Origin: Trichocoleus sp. FACHB-40 | GTDB lineage: Bacteria; Cyanobacteriota; Cyanobacteriia; Cyanobacteriales; FACHB-T130 | Assembly (NCBI RefSeq): GCF_014695915.1 | Contig: NZ_JACJPF010000035.1 | Location: 62,001 to 126,000 of the forward strand | DNA: 64,000 bases | Reading direction: 5' to 3' | Shown here: in pieces, positions 54,455 to 62,397 of the stretch | How positions within the stretch are numbered: position 1 is the stretch's first letter | Layout: each line of letters opens with the position of its first letter | Position numbers and translations under genes: made by a program | Notes under the pieces: generated by a model | What the model was told of the DNA's origin: nothing | The model's database searches: none | What the model saw: only the letters and a program-made list of their open reading frames with translations

Positions 54455-55216
54455 TTAAATTCGATTAACTAAAGTGGCAGTAGCTTGATCGGTTGGCACT
54501 AAAAGTATCTCGCTAATATTAACGTGGGCGGGTCGAGTGACGCAGAAAAATATCACGTCCGCAATGTCTTCTGGTGTCAAAGGTGTTAATCCTTGATAAA
54601 CTTTTTTAGCTCGGTCAGTATCACCGTGAAAACGGACATTACTAAATTCAGTTTCGACTAAACCAGGATCTACCGAAGTTACGCGCACTGGCGTTCCCAA
54701 AAGGTCTTGTTTCAAGCCTTCAGAAATTGCTTTGACGGCGGCTTTAGAGGCACAGTAAACATTACCGCTTGGATAAGTTTGATGTCCAGCAATTGAGCCA
54801 AGATTTACTACATGACCCCGCCCACGATTAACCATTCCTGGTACGAGGAATCGGGTACAGTATAGTAAACCTTTGATGTTTGTGTCGAGCATTTCTTCCC
54901 AATCTTGAATGCTGCCTTCATGGAGTTTATTTAAACCGCGACTTAAGCCCGCATTGTTAATCAAAATGTCTACATTAGACCAGTCGGCGGGTAGGGAAGA
55001 AAAAGCAGATTCAACAGAAACGCGATCGCGCACATCCAGAGGTAACAAATGCACAGCAGTTCCCTTCAACATCTGTGCAAGTTCTTCTAAGCGCTCTTGC
55101 CGTCGAGCCACCAAAATTAGTTTGGCACCAGCTTCAGCAAATATTTTGGCACAAGCAGCACCAATGCCACTACTAGCGCCTGTAATTAACACAATTTGGT
55201 CTTTGATTGAAACCAT
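54455..55216 (-). CDS. Short-chain dehydrogenase/reductase (YdfG-like)
   Basis: 253 residues. Classical SDR: TGASSGIG cofactor loop near 15, NNAG, catalytic Ser in LGSIAGHQ, and YCASK (Tyr-x3-Lys). The C-terminal part (VTSVDPGLVETEFSNVRFHGD) matches the YdfG/NADP-dependent 3-hydroxy acid dehydrogenase group. Cytoplasmic; substrate unknown. Single gene. Confidence 0.93.
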   Translation of the reverse strand: MVSIKDQIVLITGASSGIGAACAKIFAEAGAKLILVARRQERLEELAQMLKGTAVHLLPLDVRDRVSVESAFSSLPADWSNVDILINNAGLSRGLNKLHEGSIQDWEEMLDTNIKGLLYCTRFLVPGMVNRGRGHVVNLGSIAGHQTYPSGNVYCASKAAVKAISEGLKQDLLGTPVRVTSVDPGLVETEFSNVRFHGDTDRAKKVYQGLTPLTPEDIADVIFFCVTRPAHVNISEILLVPTDQATATLVNRI

Positions 55217-55227
55217 AGAATTTTAGA

Positions 55228-55360
55228 TTTTGGTTATCTCGTTCCTAGGCTCCCGCTTGGGAATGCAATTCAGGAGGCTCCCGCCTCCTTTCACCGATAG
55301 CACTACAGGCGGGAGCCTCACATACTGCGTTCCCAGGCGGGAGGCTGGGAACGCAGTAGA
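55228..55360. repeat. Inverted-repeat element with GTTCCCAGGCGGGAGG hairpin
   Basis: Several overlapping hairpins: GGAGG..CCTCC near 55271-55290 and a 13-bp perfect stem ACTGCGTTCCCAG (55324-55336) / CTGGGAACGCAGT (55345-55357). The words GTTCC, TGGGAACG and GAGGCTCC recur at 63738-63788. A non-coding dispersed element, probably also a terminator for the convergent/tandem neighbours. Confidence 0.65.
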
Positions 55361-56149
55361 TTACTTAGTTCCCGCGTTGCCTTCTACAACTCGCAGGCGC
55401 TGAGTTACCATTGTGGTGCCTTCCTCCCGGATTAACACCGTTGACACCCAGTAGTTACCTTGAGAAAGGGGCGCGCGACCTACTTTAAAAATCCCACCAG
55501 AGGATAGTAACTCTAAATCCACAGGCGCAGGTTTGACAAAGCGCTCCGCCTTGACAGGTTCCTCCACGGCTGCTCCCAGCATAAGATCGTCGCCCAGAGG
55601 TTCCTGCACAACAGCATCCAAATTATAAGACTGACCAACACGTACCTGCTCTGGCAACTTCATATTCACCGTAGGAGGCTTTGCGCCAGTCGTCATCTGA
55701 GTGCGTTCTGCTAAGATTTCCTGCTGGACAATTTTTTGATTTTGAAAACGCTGGCGCGATCGCACAGTAGACTCAATTTTCGTATCTTTGCCATCCACTT
55801 TCCCTGCACCAGTGATAGTAGTCACCGTCTCGGCCACAATCTCATCTCCCTTCGCTTCCCAAGATGTGAGTTCTGTTCGGTAGTTCAGTTTTGGGTAGCG
55901 CTGCCAGATTTGAGATAAACTCTGTTGCATACTTTGGCGATTTAAGCCGTCAGAATGGGTAAAATTCTGGCTATAGAACTGCATCACCGTCTTCACATCC
56001 TGGCGATTGGCAGCAGCATCAATTTGCGCTAAAGCATTTTTTAGCTCAGCGGGTGCTGTTTCTGGACTAGCGGCGCGGACGGTAGCAGGATGAAGCACCG
56101 AAAGCGTAAAAAGTATAAAAGCAAAAATTTTCAACTTTTGCTTAACCAT
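55361..56149 (-). CDS. Exported NTF2/SnoaL-like protein
   Basis: 262 residues from ATG 56149, which gives a clean signal peptide (MVKQKLKIFAFILFTLSVLH, cleavage near VRAAS); the frame extends 41 residues upstream but without signal character. Residues 30-150 resemble the NTF2-like/DUF4440 fold (DVKTVMQFYSQNFTHSDGL, WQRYPKLNYRTEL). Residues 155-262 form a second, beta-rich domain (VNMKLPEQVRVGQSYNLDAV, GNYWVSTVLIREEG). Periplasmic; function unknown. Divergent from murG. Confidence 0.7.
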   Translation of the reverse strand: MVKQKLKIFAFILFTLSVLHPATVRAASPETAPAELKNALAQIDAAANRQDVKTVMQFYSQNFTHSDGLNRQSMQQSLSQIWQRYPKLNYRTELTSWEAKGDEIVAETVTTITGAGKVDGKDTKIESTVRSRQRFQNQKIVQQEILAERTQMTTGAKPPTVNMKLPEQVRVGQSYNLDAVVQEPLGDDLMLGAAVEEPVKAERFVKPAPVDLELLSSGGIFKVGRAPLSQGNYWVSTVLIREEGTTMVTQRLRVVEGNAGTK

Positions 56150-56335
56150 AGAGAGTCGAAAGTTGTTAGAAAGAGTTATCGAGTTAGGCATCGGGGACGT
56201 GTTTGAATAGTGGGATAAAGGAAACGGATATTGAGCAAGGTGCAGGGAGTAGAAATCCTGGCTACTCTCCAAAGCTAACTTACAACTAATTTTTGATCTT
56301 ATCCGCGCCAGGACAGCCAGTAGGAGAAAGAAACT

Positions 56336-57394
56336 TTGGCAAATGAACTGAAAAAATTGCTAATAGCCGCGAGTGGTACTGGGGGGCATCTATTTCCCGC
56401 ACTTGCTCTAGCCGAACAACTGCCAGACTACCAAATTGAGTGGCTTGGTGTCCCTAACCGCCTGGAAAACCAGTTGGTTCCTGCTCAATATCCCCTCAAT
56501 ACCATAGCTATAGAAGGCTTTCAGGAACGCTTCGGATTGGGGACACTGGGAATTTTGCTGCGCCTTAGCAGTTCCATCCGCGAGGTGCGACAGATAATTA
56601 AAGAAAAGAATTTTCAAGGCGTATTCAGCACTGGCGGTTATATTGCCGCACCAGCGATTATTGCTGCGCGATCGCTTGGAGTGCCAGTTATCCTCCACGA
56701 ATCCAACGCCCTCCCTGGCAAAGTAACTCGCTGGCTGAGTGGGTGGTGTACTAGCGTCGCTTTAGGATTTGAATACGGAGCACATTATCTACCCCGCACT
56801 GGAACAGCATACACAGGCACTCCAGTTCGCGCCCAGTTCCGCACCCAGCAAAAGCTGGCTCTGCCAATTCCGGAAAACGTGCCTTTAATTGCCGTTGTCG
56901 GAGGCTCACAAGGCGCTGTCGCTGTCAATCAATTAGTGCGCCAGTGTGCGATCGCGTGGTTAGATGCAGGTGCCTGGATCGTCCATCTAACGGGCGATAA
57001 TGACCCAGATGCCCAAAGCCTCCAGCACCCTCAATATTTTGCTATGCCTTTCTATGACAACATGGCGGCACTCTTCCAACGAACTAACCTGGCAATTAGC
57101 CGCGCTGGTGCTGGCACACTCACGGAACTGGCAGTAACTCATACACCCGCTATTCTCATTCCCTACCCCTACGCCGCCGAAGATCACCAAGTCTACAACG
57201 CGGCAATCTTTGACTCAGCGGGTGCTGGTTTGGTATTTCGTCAGGCAGAACTGACACCCCAGTTACTACAAAGTAAAGTGTTGAATTTATTGCATTCACC
57301 CGATTTGCTGCAACAAATGGCACAAAAAGCTGGCAAGTTGGGATTTCCTGATAGTGCCGAGCGTTTAGCCGATTTAGTACGTCAGACCCTGTAG
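56336..57394 (+). CDS. murG: UDP-GlcNAc:lipid I N-acetylglucosaminyltransferase
   Basis: 352 residues, start TTG 56336 preceded by TAGGAGAAAG. MurG makes lipid II, the last cytoplasmic step of peptidoglycan synthesis, at the membrane. Seen: ASGTGGHLFPALALAE (first G-loop), STGGYIAAPAI, HESNALPGK, GGSQGA (third G-loop), ISRAGAGTLTELA, and PAILIPYPYAAEDHQ with the UDP-GlcNAc contacts. Normal length. No other mur or fts gene is adjacent. Confidence 0.97.
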   Translation: MANELKKLLIAASGTGGHLFPALALAEQLPDYQIEWLGVPNRLENQLVPAQYPLNTIAIEGFQERFGLGTLGILLRLSSSIREVRQIIKEKNFQGVFSTGGYIAAPAIIAARSLGVPVILHESNALPGKVTRWLSGWCTSVALGFEYGAHYLPRTGTAYTGTPVRAQFRTQQKLALPIPENVPLIAVVGGSQGAVAVNQLVRQCAIAWLDAGAWIVHLTGDNDPDAQSLQHPQYFAMPFYDNMAALFQRTNLAISRAGAGTLTELAVTHTPAILIPYPYAAEDHQVYNAAIFDSAGAGLVFRQAELTPQLLQSKVLNLLHSPDLLQQMAQKAGKLGFPDSAERLADLVRQTL

Positions 57395-57411
57395 GGACTA
57401 GAGACTAAGAG

Positions 57412-57434
57412 AATGGTGGGCAATGCCCACCATT
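57412..57434 (+). terminator. murG terminator-like hairpin
   Basis: AATGGTGGGCA (57412-57422) and TGCCCACCATT (57424-57434) form an 11-bp stem around one A, 17 bp after the murG stop. It is one of the GCAATGC-apex hairpins. No T-run follows in the plus direction, so it may be a repeat rather than a strong terminator. Confidence 0.5.
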
Positions 57435-57632
57435 AAAGTCATTGGTGGCATTCCTGTAAGTTTTTAAGGAGGTTCGGGGTTTAATTACGACTAAGCGAAC
57501 AGTAGTGGGCGCTCAGCAGGAAAGATTGGGTGCATCTACACGTTGGCAGAGCAAGTGTTTTGTGCAGAATTGTTAGTTTTGAGTAGGAGCAACTTTCTCA
57601 AAAGTTGTCCTTAAAGTTGTTATTGGTAAGCC

Positions 57633-57989
57633 ATGAAACTCATACTTTTGGCCACAGCTACCCTATTAGCTACATTTGGCTTTTTGGCTCCACTCAAAGC
57701 TCAAAATACCGAACCTTTCAACTCAACAACGCCCTCTTCTCAAACGCCACCAACTTCAGATCAAGTTTTGGAAGCTTGTTCTAGAGATGCTGGGGATACT
57801 TTGCCAAACCCTTATAGGGATGTGTCACCCTCAGACTGGGCATATAAAGCGGTTCTCAGTATGTACTATTGTGGCGCTTATAGAGGGTCAATTTCACCCG
57901 CCAAAGTTAAACCATTTCTGGAACAACAAGTTCCCAGAAGCAGCAACCCAACTGAAACTAGAGGAGAAGTTCCCCAACTTGAAGCCTAA
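57633..57989 (+). CDS. Small exported protein with partial SLH-like motif
   Basis: 118 residues. Signal peptide to about 22 (LLATFGFLAPLKAQ), a Ser/Thr/Pro linker, then NPYRDVSPSDWAYKAVLSMY followed by YCGAYRG, which resembles half of an S-layer homology (SLH) repeat (F.DV..WAY.AV..L...G...G), plus two conserved-looking cysteines. Possibly a cell-wall-associated protein or a truncated member of the cyanobacterial SLH/OprB family. Single gene after murG. Confidence 0.6.
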   Translation: MKLILLATATLLATFGFLAPLKAQNTEPFNSTTPSSQTPPTSDQVLEACSRDAGDTLPNPYRDVSPSDWAYKAVLSMYYCGAYRGSISPAKVKPFLEQQVPRSSNPTETRGEVPQLEA

Positions 57990-57990
57990 C

Positions 57991-58098
57991 GACTAAAGTT
58001 TCGGCTATGCAAACAAAGCGTGCGTAGACAGGCTTATTCTAGCCCGTGCAGGTAGGCTTTGTTTGTATAGCCTCAGGCTTCAGCCTGGAGGTTCTAAC
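57991..58098. repeat. Dispersed inverted-repeat element
   Basis: GGCTATGCAAACAAAGC (58003-58019) and GCTTTGTTTGTATAGCC (58056-58072) form a 17-bp stem with one G-T, with a second stem in the loop. A further CCTCAGGCT/AGCCTGGAGG hairpin follows (58071-58091). The flanking GACTAAAGT is typical of a MITE-like family in cyanobacteria. Confidence 0.65.
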
Positions 58099-58156
58099 CA
58101 ACGCATTTCCCGCCCTACAATATAATTGGTCTATGCACAGGTGAGGTCAACTGACA

Positions 58157-58672
58157 ATGACTCAAGAACTCACAGATTTAAGAAATTATATTCTTGAAGG
58201 TCGCTATGAAGATGCTTTATCCCTATTAGATGAATTGGAGGGGATGAGTAAAAAAGCTATTTTGCAGACTATCGAAAGCTTTCTGATTCGGCTGCTCGTT
58301 CACTTGATAAAGAACCAAGTTGAGCAGCGTTTAACTAATTCTTGGGCTGCTTCCATTCGAGATTCGATTCTCAAAATTCAATCTTTAAATCTCAAAGAGA
58401 ATCAAACCTCATATTATATTAAGCCAGAGGAATGGGACTCTTACCTCGAAACTGCTTTTGAAGATGCAATTTTTACAGGTAGTGTGGAAGTTGCTAATGG
58501 TGCCTATAAGCCAGCTCAACTAATGAGAATAGTAGACCAAACACAGATTATAATTATAGCCAATAAATTATTAAATTTAACTTATTCTCATGCTAAAAAA
58601 GCATTACGTGATGCTATTTCGGAAGAATTTAGTCAATTACCAGGTGGGGAAGATTGGAATTTAGAAGTATGA
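58157..58672 (+). CDS. DUF29 family protein
   Basis: 171 residues. DUF29 pattern: TDLRNYILEGRYEDALSLLD, AILQTIESFLIRLLVHLIK, then WAASIRDSILKIQSL. The family is abundant in cyanobacteria, of unknown function, often near toxin-antitoxin or transposase-like genes. Convergent with the holin-like gene. Confidence 0.8.
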   Translation: MTQELTDLRNYILEGRYEDALSLLDELEGMSKKAILQTIESFLIRLLVHLIKNQVEQRLTNSWAASIRDSILKIQSLNLKENQTSYYIKPEEWDSYLETAFEDAIFTGSVEVANGAYKPAQLMRIVDQTQIIIIANKLLNLTYSHAKKALRDAISEEFSQLPGGEDWNLEV

Positions 58673-58733
58673 AATTGAGGTTTGATGATGATAAGCGATC
58701 GCTAAGATATCGTATCTTATATATGCACACGCA

Positions 58734-58764
58734 AACCGCCTGAATGTTTCACATCCAGGCGGTT
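58734..58764. terminator. Bidirectional terminator hairpin
   Basis: AACCGCCTG (58734-58742) and CAGGCGGTT (58756-58764), 9-bp perfect stem with a 13-nt loop, between convergent DUF29 and holin-family genes. Flanked by A/T on both sides. Confidence 0.65.
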
Positions 58765-58796
58765 CAATTATAGGGTTATATTTTCAACTAGAGCGT

Positions 58797-59153
58797 CTAG
58801 ATAAAGTTGTAGATCAGGTTGCTCACGAAAGAAAGCGCGATCGCACCGATTACCGCACTCCAGATCCCCAACCGCAAGCGGAATCCATGTACCAGAGACG
58901 CTGCGAGCATGAAAGTTGCAACCGTAACAATAAACGTGAAAAGCCCTGACAGCAAGTTAAACGTCAAAAAGTTAGGAATTGCAAACACAAGTCCCATAAT
59001 TGGTCTAACTATAGCAGCAACAATTCCTAGCACTGCTGCTGAAACAAATGCTTTCGGGGTGCTATCAATTTCAACACCTACAGGTATTTGGGAAATAATC
59101 AGTAAGCTAGAAGCTGATACCAGCCATGCAATCAAAAGATCAATAAAATCCAT
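58797..59153 (-). CDS. Four-helix membrane protein (phage holin 4-2 / YvlD family)
   Basis: 118 residues with four hydrophobic helices (about 3-22, 33-55, 62-85, 92-115). IVRPIMGLVFAIPNFLTFNL matches the conserved region of the phage-holin-like/YvlD membrane family (PF04020). Despite the name it is a chromosomal membrane protein family of unknown function. No phage genes are adjacent. Confidence 0.85.
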   Translation of the reverse strand: MDFIDLLIAWLVSASSLLIISQIPVGVEIDSTPKAFVSAAVLGIVAAIVRPIMGLVFAIPNFLTFNLLSGLFTFIVTVATFMLAASLVHGFRLRLGIWSAVIGAIALSFVSNLIYNFI

Positions 59154-59261
59154 ATTTTTATTACTCCCTTTCTAGAAGTAGAGGCGTGAAAAATTATCTT
59201 TATAATTACTACCGTAAGTTAAAGATCGCGCCTCTACCTCTATAAATTGGCAGAATCAACT

Positions 59262-59918
59262 CTACCTCTTGGGAACAGAATCAGCCTTTGGCGGAGCAAT
59301 AGTAGCACCAGGGACTGGGACAGCGGGTGCAGTAGGATTAATACCTGGTTGTCCGGGTACAACAGGTAATTGCGGCTGACCTGGATTGTAAGGGTAAGTG
59401 GGAGCTGGTGCAGCGTAGGGATTATACGGCTGGATGGGAGCAGTACCGGAGTAAGGTGTAACTCCCGGAGCAACAGGAACCTGCGTATTAGAGCCAGAAG
59501 TCCCGTCACCGGAACCGGGTAAAGTTGCTAAAGACACGCGATCGCCTCCTACCTCGCGTAGCAAATCCAACACCTGAATCACATCGTTGTAACTCGCAGT
59601 CCGTGACGCATACAGCACCATCAAACCATTGGGATTTGTCGAGCGATAATTCTTTAGTGCCACAGATAGCTGATCTTTTGAGCCGATCGGCTGTTGTTCG
59701 ATATAAACTTGACCCACATCATCCAAACTTACCATCAACATCTCTCGCATTTGCGGAGTGCCGCTGCTAGCTTTAGGCAAATCCACACTGATAGCTTGCT
59801 GACGAGTTAGCTGCAAACCAGCTAACAGAAAAAACGTCAGGATACAAAAGATGACATCTATCAGAGGAATAATCTCAATCCGCGCTTCTTCAGACGGAGT
59901 ATCCAAATTTACTTTCAT
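59262..59918 (-). CDS. exbD: ExbD/TolR-family proton-channel component
   Basis: 218 residues. One membrane helix after the cytoplasmic N terminus, with the essential Asp21 in IPLIDVIF; then a periplasmic domain (ISVDLPKASSG, VYIEQQPIG, DVIQVLDLLREVG). A Pro/Gly/Ala-rich tail of about 75 residues (YNPYAAPAPTYPYNPGQP...) is longer than in E. coli ExbD. With ExbB it uses the proton motive force, usually to energise TonB-dependent import or envelope maintenance. 80 bp downstream of exbB; no tonB is adjacent. Confidence 0.93.
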   Translation of the reverse strand: MKVNLDTPSEEARIEIIPLIDVIFCILTFFLLAGLQLTRQQAISVDLPKASSGTPQMREMLMVSLDDVGQVYIEQQPIGSKDQLSVALKNYRSTNPNGLMVLYASRTASYNDVIQVLDLLREVGGDRVSLATLPGSGDGTSGSNTQVPVAPGVTPYSGTAPIQPYNPYAAPAPTYPYNPGQPQLPVVPGQPGINPTAPAVPVPGATIAPPKADSVPKR

Positions 59919-59998
59919 TGTTGGAAAAAAGAAGAGAATTGCTAATTGAAGTATCGCTAATTGTTAAAAATCCATTAGCCATTGACTAAGGACTAATT

Positions 59999-60709
59999 TT
60001 AGCGATCGCTAGGCTCGGCGCTGTCGATTTTCGGTTTGATGGCATTACTATGACGGTTAATGCCAAATTTCGGCCATTCCTGCCTGTAAAGTAACTCCAA
60101 GTCATTCCCGGCTTTGCGGAAAATTTTGATTTGATTAAACAAAAAAGCTTGAAACAGCCGATAGAAGACCAGAGTAGTAATTGCAACCACCAGTCCAGCC
60201 GCCGTACTGATGAGAGATTCACTAATTCCCAAAGTTACTCCAGCAGTCGAAGACGTTCCCAAATCGCCCAAACGAATACCACTCAGGGAGCGGATCAAGC
60301 CCAAAACTGTACCCAGCAAACCTAGTAGAGGCGCGAGGGCAATTACAGCTTCTAAAAGTTTGTCGCCTTGGCGCATCGCAGCCAATTCCTCGTCCGCTGA
60401 TGACTCCAGCGCCAGCTTAAACACCTCTGGATCGGGGCTAGCCAGCCGCAAGGGAGCATACAAAAAGCGCCCAATAGGTTGTCTTCTCGCCTGTCCGGCA
60501 ATCTCTGCGGCAACGTCCCAGTTGCGGCTCGCCGCCTCCAGTATGCGATCTACAATCTCTCTTTCCTTGGTTAAGATTCTCGCCCAAAACCACAGGCGCT
60601 CCAAAATTGTTCCTAAAGATAGCAGCGATAAAGCCAGCAGGGGCCACATCGCAGGTCCGCCCTTTTCAATCAGTTCTTGAAATGTCACAGTGGATTCTTT
60701 CCTCCTCAC
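59999..60709 (-). CDS. exbB: ExbB/TolQ/MotA-family proton-channel component
   Basis: 236 residues, three membrane helices: near residue 20, about 125-145 ([18 protein letters not shown]) and about 165-185 ([16 protein letters not shown]), the last two with the family's conserved Gly/Thr. Forms the ion-conducting core with ExbD, encoded 80 bp downstream. Inner membrane. Nearby genes do not reveal the energised transporter. Confidence 0.95.
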   Translation of the reverse strand: MRRKESTVTFQELIEKGGPAMWPLLALSLLSLGTILERLWFWARILTKEREIVDRILEAASRNWDVAAEIAGQARRQPIGRFLYAPLRLASPDPEVFKLALESSADEELAAMRQGDKLLEAVIALAPLLGLLGTVLGLIRSLSGIRLGDLGTSSTAGVTLGISESLISTAAGLVVAITTLVFYRLFQAFLFNQIKIFRKAGNDLELLYRQEWPKFGINRHSNAIKPKIDSAEPSDR

Positions 60710-60891
60710 TCCCCGGCTTAGGTTTTCTTTATTCTGTTAAAGCCATTCCAATTCTAGTTAAGCATTGTCATTCATAAGAGATACCTTCTCCTGCTGTTGT
60801 CGCATCATAAGCGTCAAACTTCGGGGGGATATCCACACCTGCATACTGCTGGTAGATTTGTCAATATTAAAAATAGATCGAGGGTTAAAGA

Positions 60892-61206
60892 ATGAATTTT
60901 TCAATCCAATCACTTTACAACTGGTATCGCAACACAATTCGTAATCCCAAGTATCGCTGGTGGTTGATTCTGGGGACAGTGGCCTATCTGTTCAGCCCGA
61001 TTGACATTGCTCCGGATTTTATTCCTGTTGTGGGACAGATTGACGATGCCTTGCTTTTGACACTGCTGGTTTCTGAGATATCCCAGATGCTGTCGCAGCG
61101 TCTCAAGTCTCGTAACGAGGAAACAGTTAGCGAAGCTGATGCTGCTAACCAAGCTTCAACAGCTTCTTCAGACACCGTTGATGTTAAGGCTGTTCCCATC
61201 AAGTAG
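60892..61206 (+). CDS. DUF1232 (YkvA-like) membrane protein
   Basis: 104 residues. The DUF1232 signature YLFSPIDIAPDFIPVVGQID is present, with one or two membrane segments (about 22-42, 55-75) and a hydrophilic C-terminal tail. Family of unknown function, common in bacteria and plastids. Single gene. Confidence 0.9.
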   Translation: MNFSIQSLYNWYRNTIRNPKYRWWLILGTVAYLFSPIDIAPDFIPVVGQIDDALLLTLLVSEISQMLSQRLKSRNEETVSEADAANQASTASSDTVDVKAVPIK

Positions 61207-61366
61207 ATTACGTAATTGACAAGTTTTTCTTAGGCTCCCTGGGAAAAGGGCTTCGGGCGATCTTCGATGTGAGCTACATAAAGTGAGATCCCCCTTTGCC
61301 TCCATTAAAAGGCAGGGTGGTTTCATACAATCGAAGAAAATATCGTATCGTAAATTGCGACATTTT

Positions 61367-61395
61367 GTAGGGGCATGGCAATGCCATGCCCCTAC
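61367..61395. repeat. GTAGGGGCATGGCA hairpin
   Basis: GTAGGGGCATGGCA (61367-61380) and TGCCATGCCCCTAC (61382-61395), 14-bp perfect arms around one A. Same type as 12032-12060 (GTAGGGACATGGCA). Intergenic. Confidence 0.8.
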
Positions 61396-61509
61396 CGCCA
61401 ACCGAAATCAACGTTACAGAATTTTCTTTTAACAAATGCAACCACCCTGCTTTGCCTCCCTAGGAAGGAGGGTAGTATGCCAGTAGCTTAGACTTGACAA
61501 CCAAATATT

Positions 61510-61543
61510 AAAAGACGCCTCGGCCACAGCCGAGGCGTCTTTT
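61510..61543. terminator. Strong bidirectional terminator between DUF1232 gene and tRNA-His
   Basis: AAAAGACGCCTCGGC (61510-61524), loop CACA, GCCGAGGCGTCTTTT (61529-61543), perfect 15-bp stem followed by T on both strands. It would end plus-strand transcripts from the DUF1232 side and minus-strand transcripts of tRNA-His. Confidence 0.85.
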
Positions 61544-61562
61544 TGTGTGGTGTTAAGATGAG

Positions 61563-61636
61563 GGCGAACGATGGGACTTGAACCCACGAATGGTGGAACC
61601 ACAATCCACTGCCTTAACCACTTGGCTACGCTCGCC
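61563..61636 (-). tRNA. tRNA-His (anticodon GTG)
   Basis: Minus strand. Acceptor GCGAGCG/CGTTCGC with an encoded extra G at -1 opposite C73, the identity element of tRNA-His; U8-A9; anticodon stem GTGGA/TCCAC around TTGTGGT (anticodon GTG); T arm with GGGTTCAAGTCCC. CCA is not encoded. Confidence 0.95.
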
Positions 61637-61754
61637 ATTCCAGTTTCTAACTATAGCATAACTTTCTGGTTTGATCCAGTGATCCAAAAATTACCCCGGA
61701 ACTCAGGAGCCAGCAGGCGTAGTCTTAACCATAAAGATAAGTCGTAGGCGTACC

Positions 61755-62135
61755 ATGAAGGGTTTGCAGGTTGTTCAAACAATTGGGACAGTCGTCCTAG
61801 CTGGGCTGGGCGTGGCGATGGCTATGACTAATCCGAGTCAGGCTGAGTATGAAGAGTTTGCCTTACAGCAGCTGACGGTGTATTTAAAAGAGAATGTTTG
61901 TGCAAAAGCGTCCGAAGATTTCGGTGGCTTTTTGAAGCGTCAATGTAATTTACTGGTAGAAACTGGAAGTCCCCAAGTTAAGCAACTTATTGCTGAAACT
62001 ACAGAAAGGCATAATTTTATTTTCTTTAGTATTTACCGAACGGATTTATCGGTGAGTTCGTTTTTGCCGTCTTATCATTTTGAGTCGGTGGGAGTTTTTA
62101 ATAATATTTATATCTACCAAGCCCAAAAACAATAA
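61755..62135 (+). CDS. DUF4359 protein
   Basis: 126 residues. N-terminal hydrophobic segment (IGTVVLAGLGVAMAM), then TNPSQAEYEEFALQQLTVYL, a Cys pair (NVCAKA, KRQCNLL) and the end IDLS-like YRTDLSVSSFLPSYHFESVG. This is the DUF4359 pattern of small membrane-anchored cyanobacterial proteins of unknown function. Confidence 0.8.
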   Translation: MKGLQVVQTIGTVVLAGLGVAMAMTNPSQAEYEEFALQQLTVYLKENVCAKASEDFGGFLKRQCNLLVETGSPQVKQLIAETTERHNFIFFSIYRTDLSVSSFLPSYHFESVGVFNNIYIYQAQKQ

Positions 62136-62254
62136 GGCGATCGCTACTTCCTTTTTCAGCCAAACCGTGTCACCTCACCCGCAGATGGTCAACGAGGAGG
62201 GGGCGAAGAAAAAGACTGACTTTATCCTCGTTATAGTCACAGGCTAATAACGTC

Positions 62255-62397
62255 AATGCCTTATGTGAAGCGGAACTTCCCATAACCCATTCTCAGCTGA
62301 CGGGGTGACAGCCCGTCAGCTCACGGACTTCATTGATGCTCTACTCCAAGAACAAGACAATAAAAAGCTGTCCTAGAAGGACAGGGCTTGCATCCCA
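62255..62397 (+). pseudogene. Gene remnant and possible IS200/IS605-type end
   Basis: After a TGA near 62263 a plus-strand frame reads SADGVTARQLTDFIDALLQE then QDNKKLS and stop (TAG near 62374), like a C-terminal fragment. It overlaps two hairpins: AGCTGACGGG/CCCGTCAGCT (62295-62321) and CTGTCC-TAGA-AGGACAG, followed by GGCTTGCATCCC. The last words resemble the ends of tnpB-type elements in cyanobacteria, but no transposase is present. Confidence 0.35.

Noticed and set aside
58797-59153. Prophage holin
   Set aside because: The family name is historical; there are no phage genes around and the protein fits a chromosomal membrane family.
61563-61637. tRNA-His lacking the encoded G-1
   Set aside because: One alignment suggested T at -1, but shifting the acceptor by one base restores U8-A9 and shows that G-1 is encoded opposite C73.
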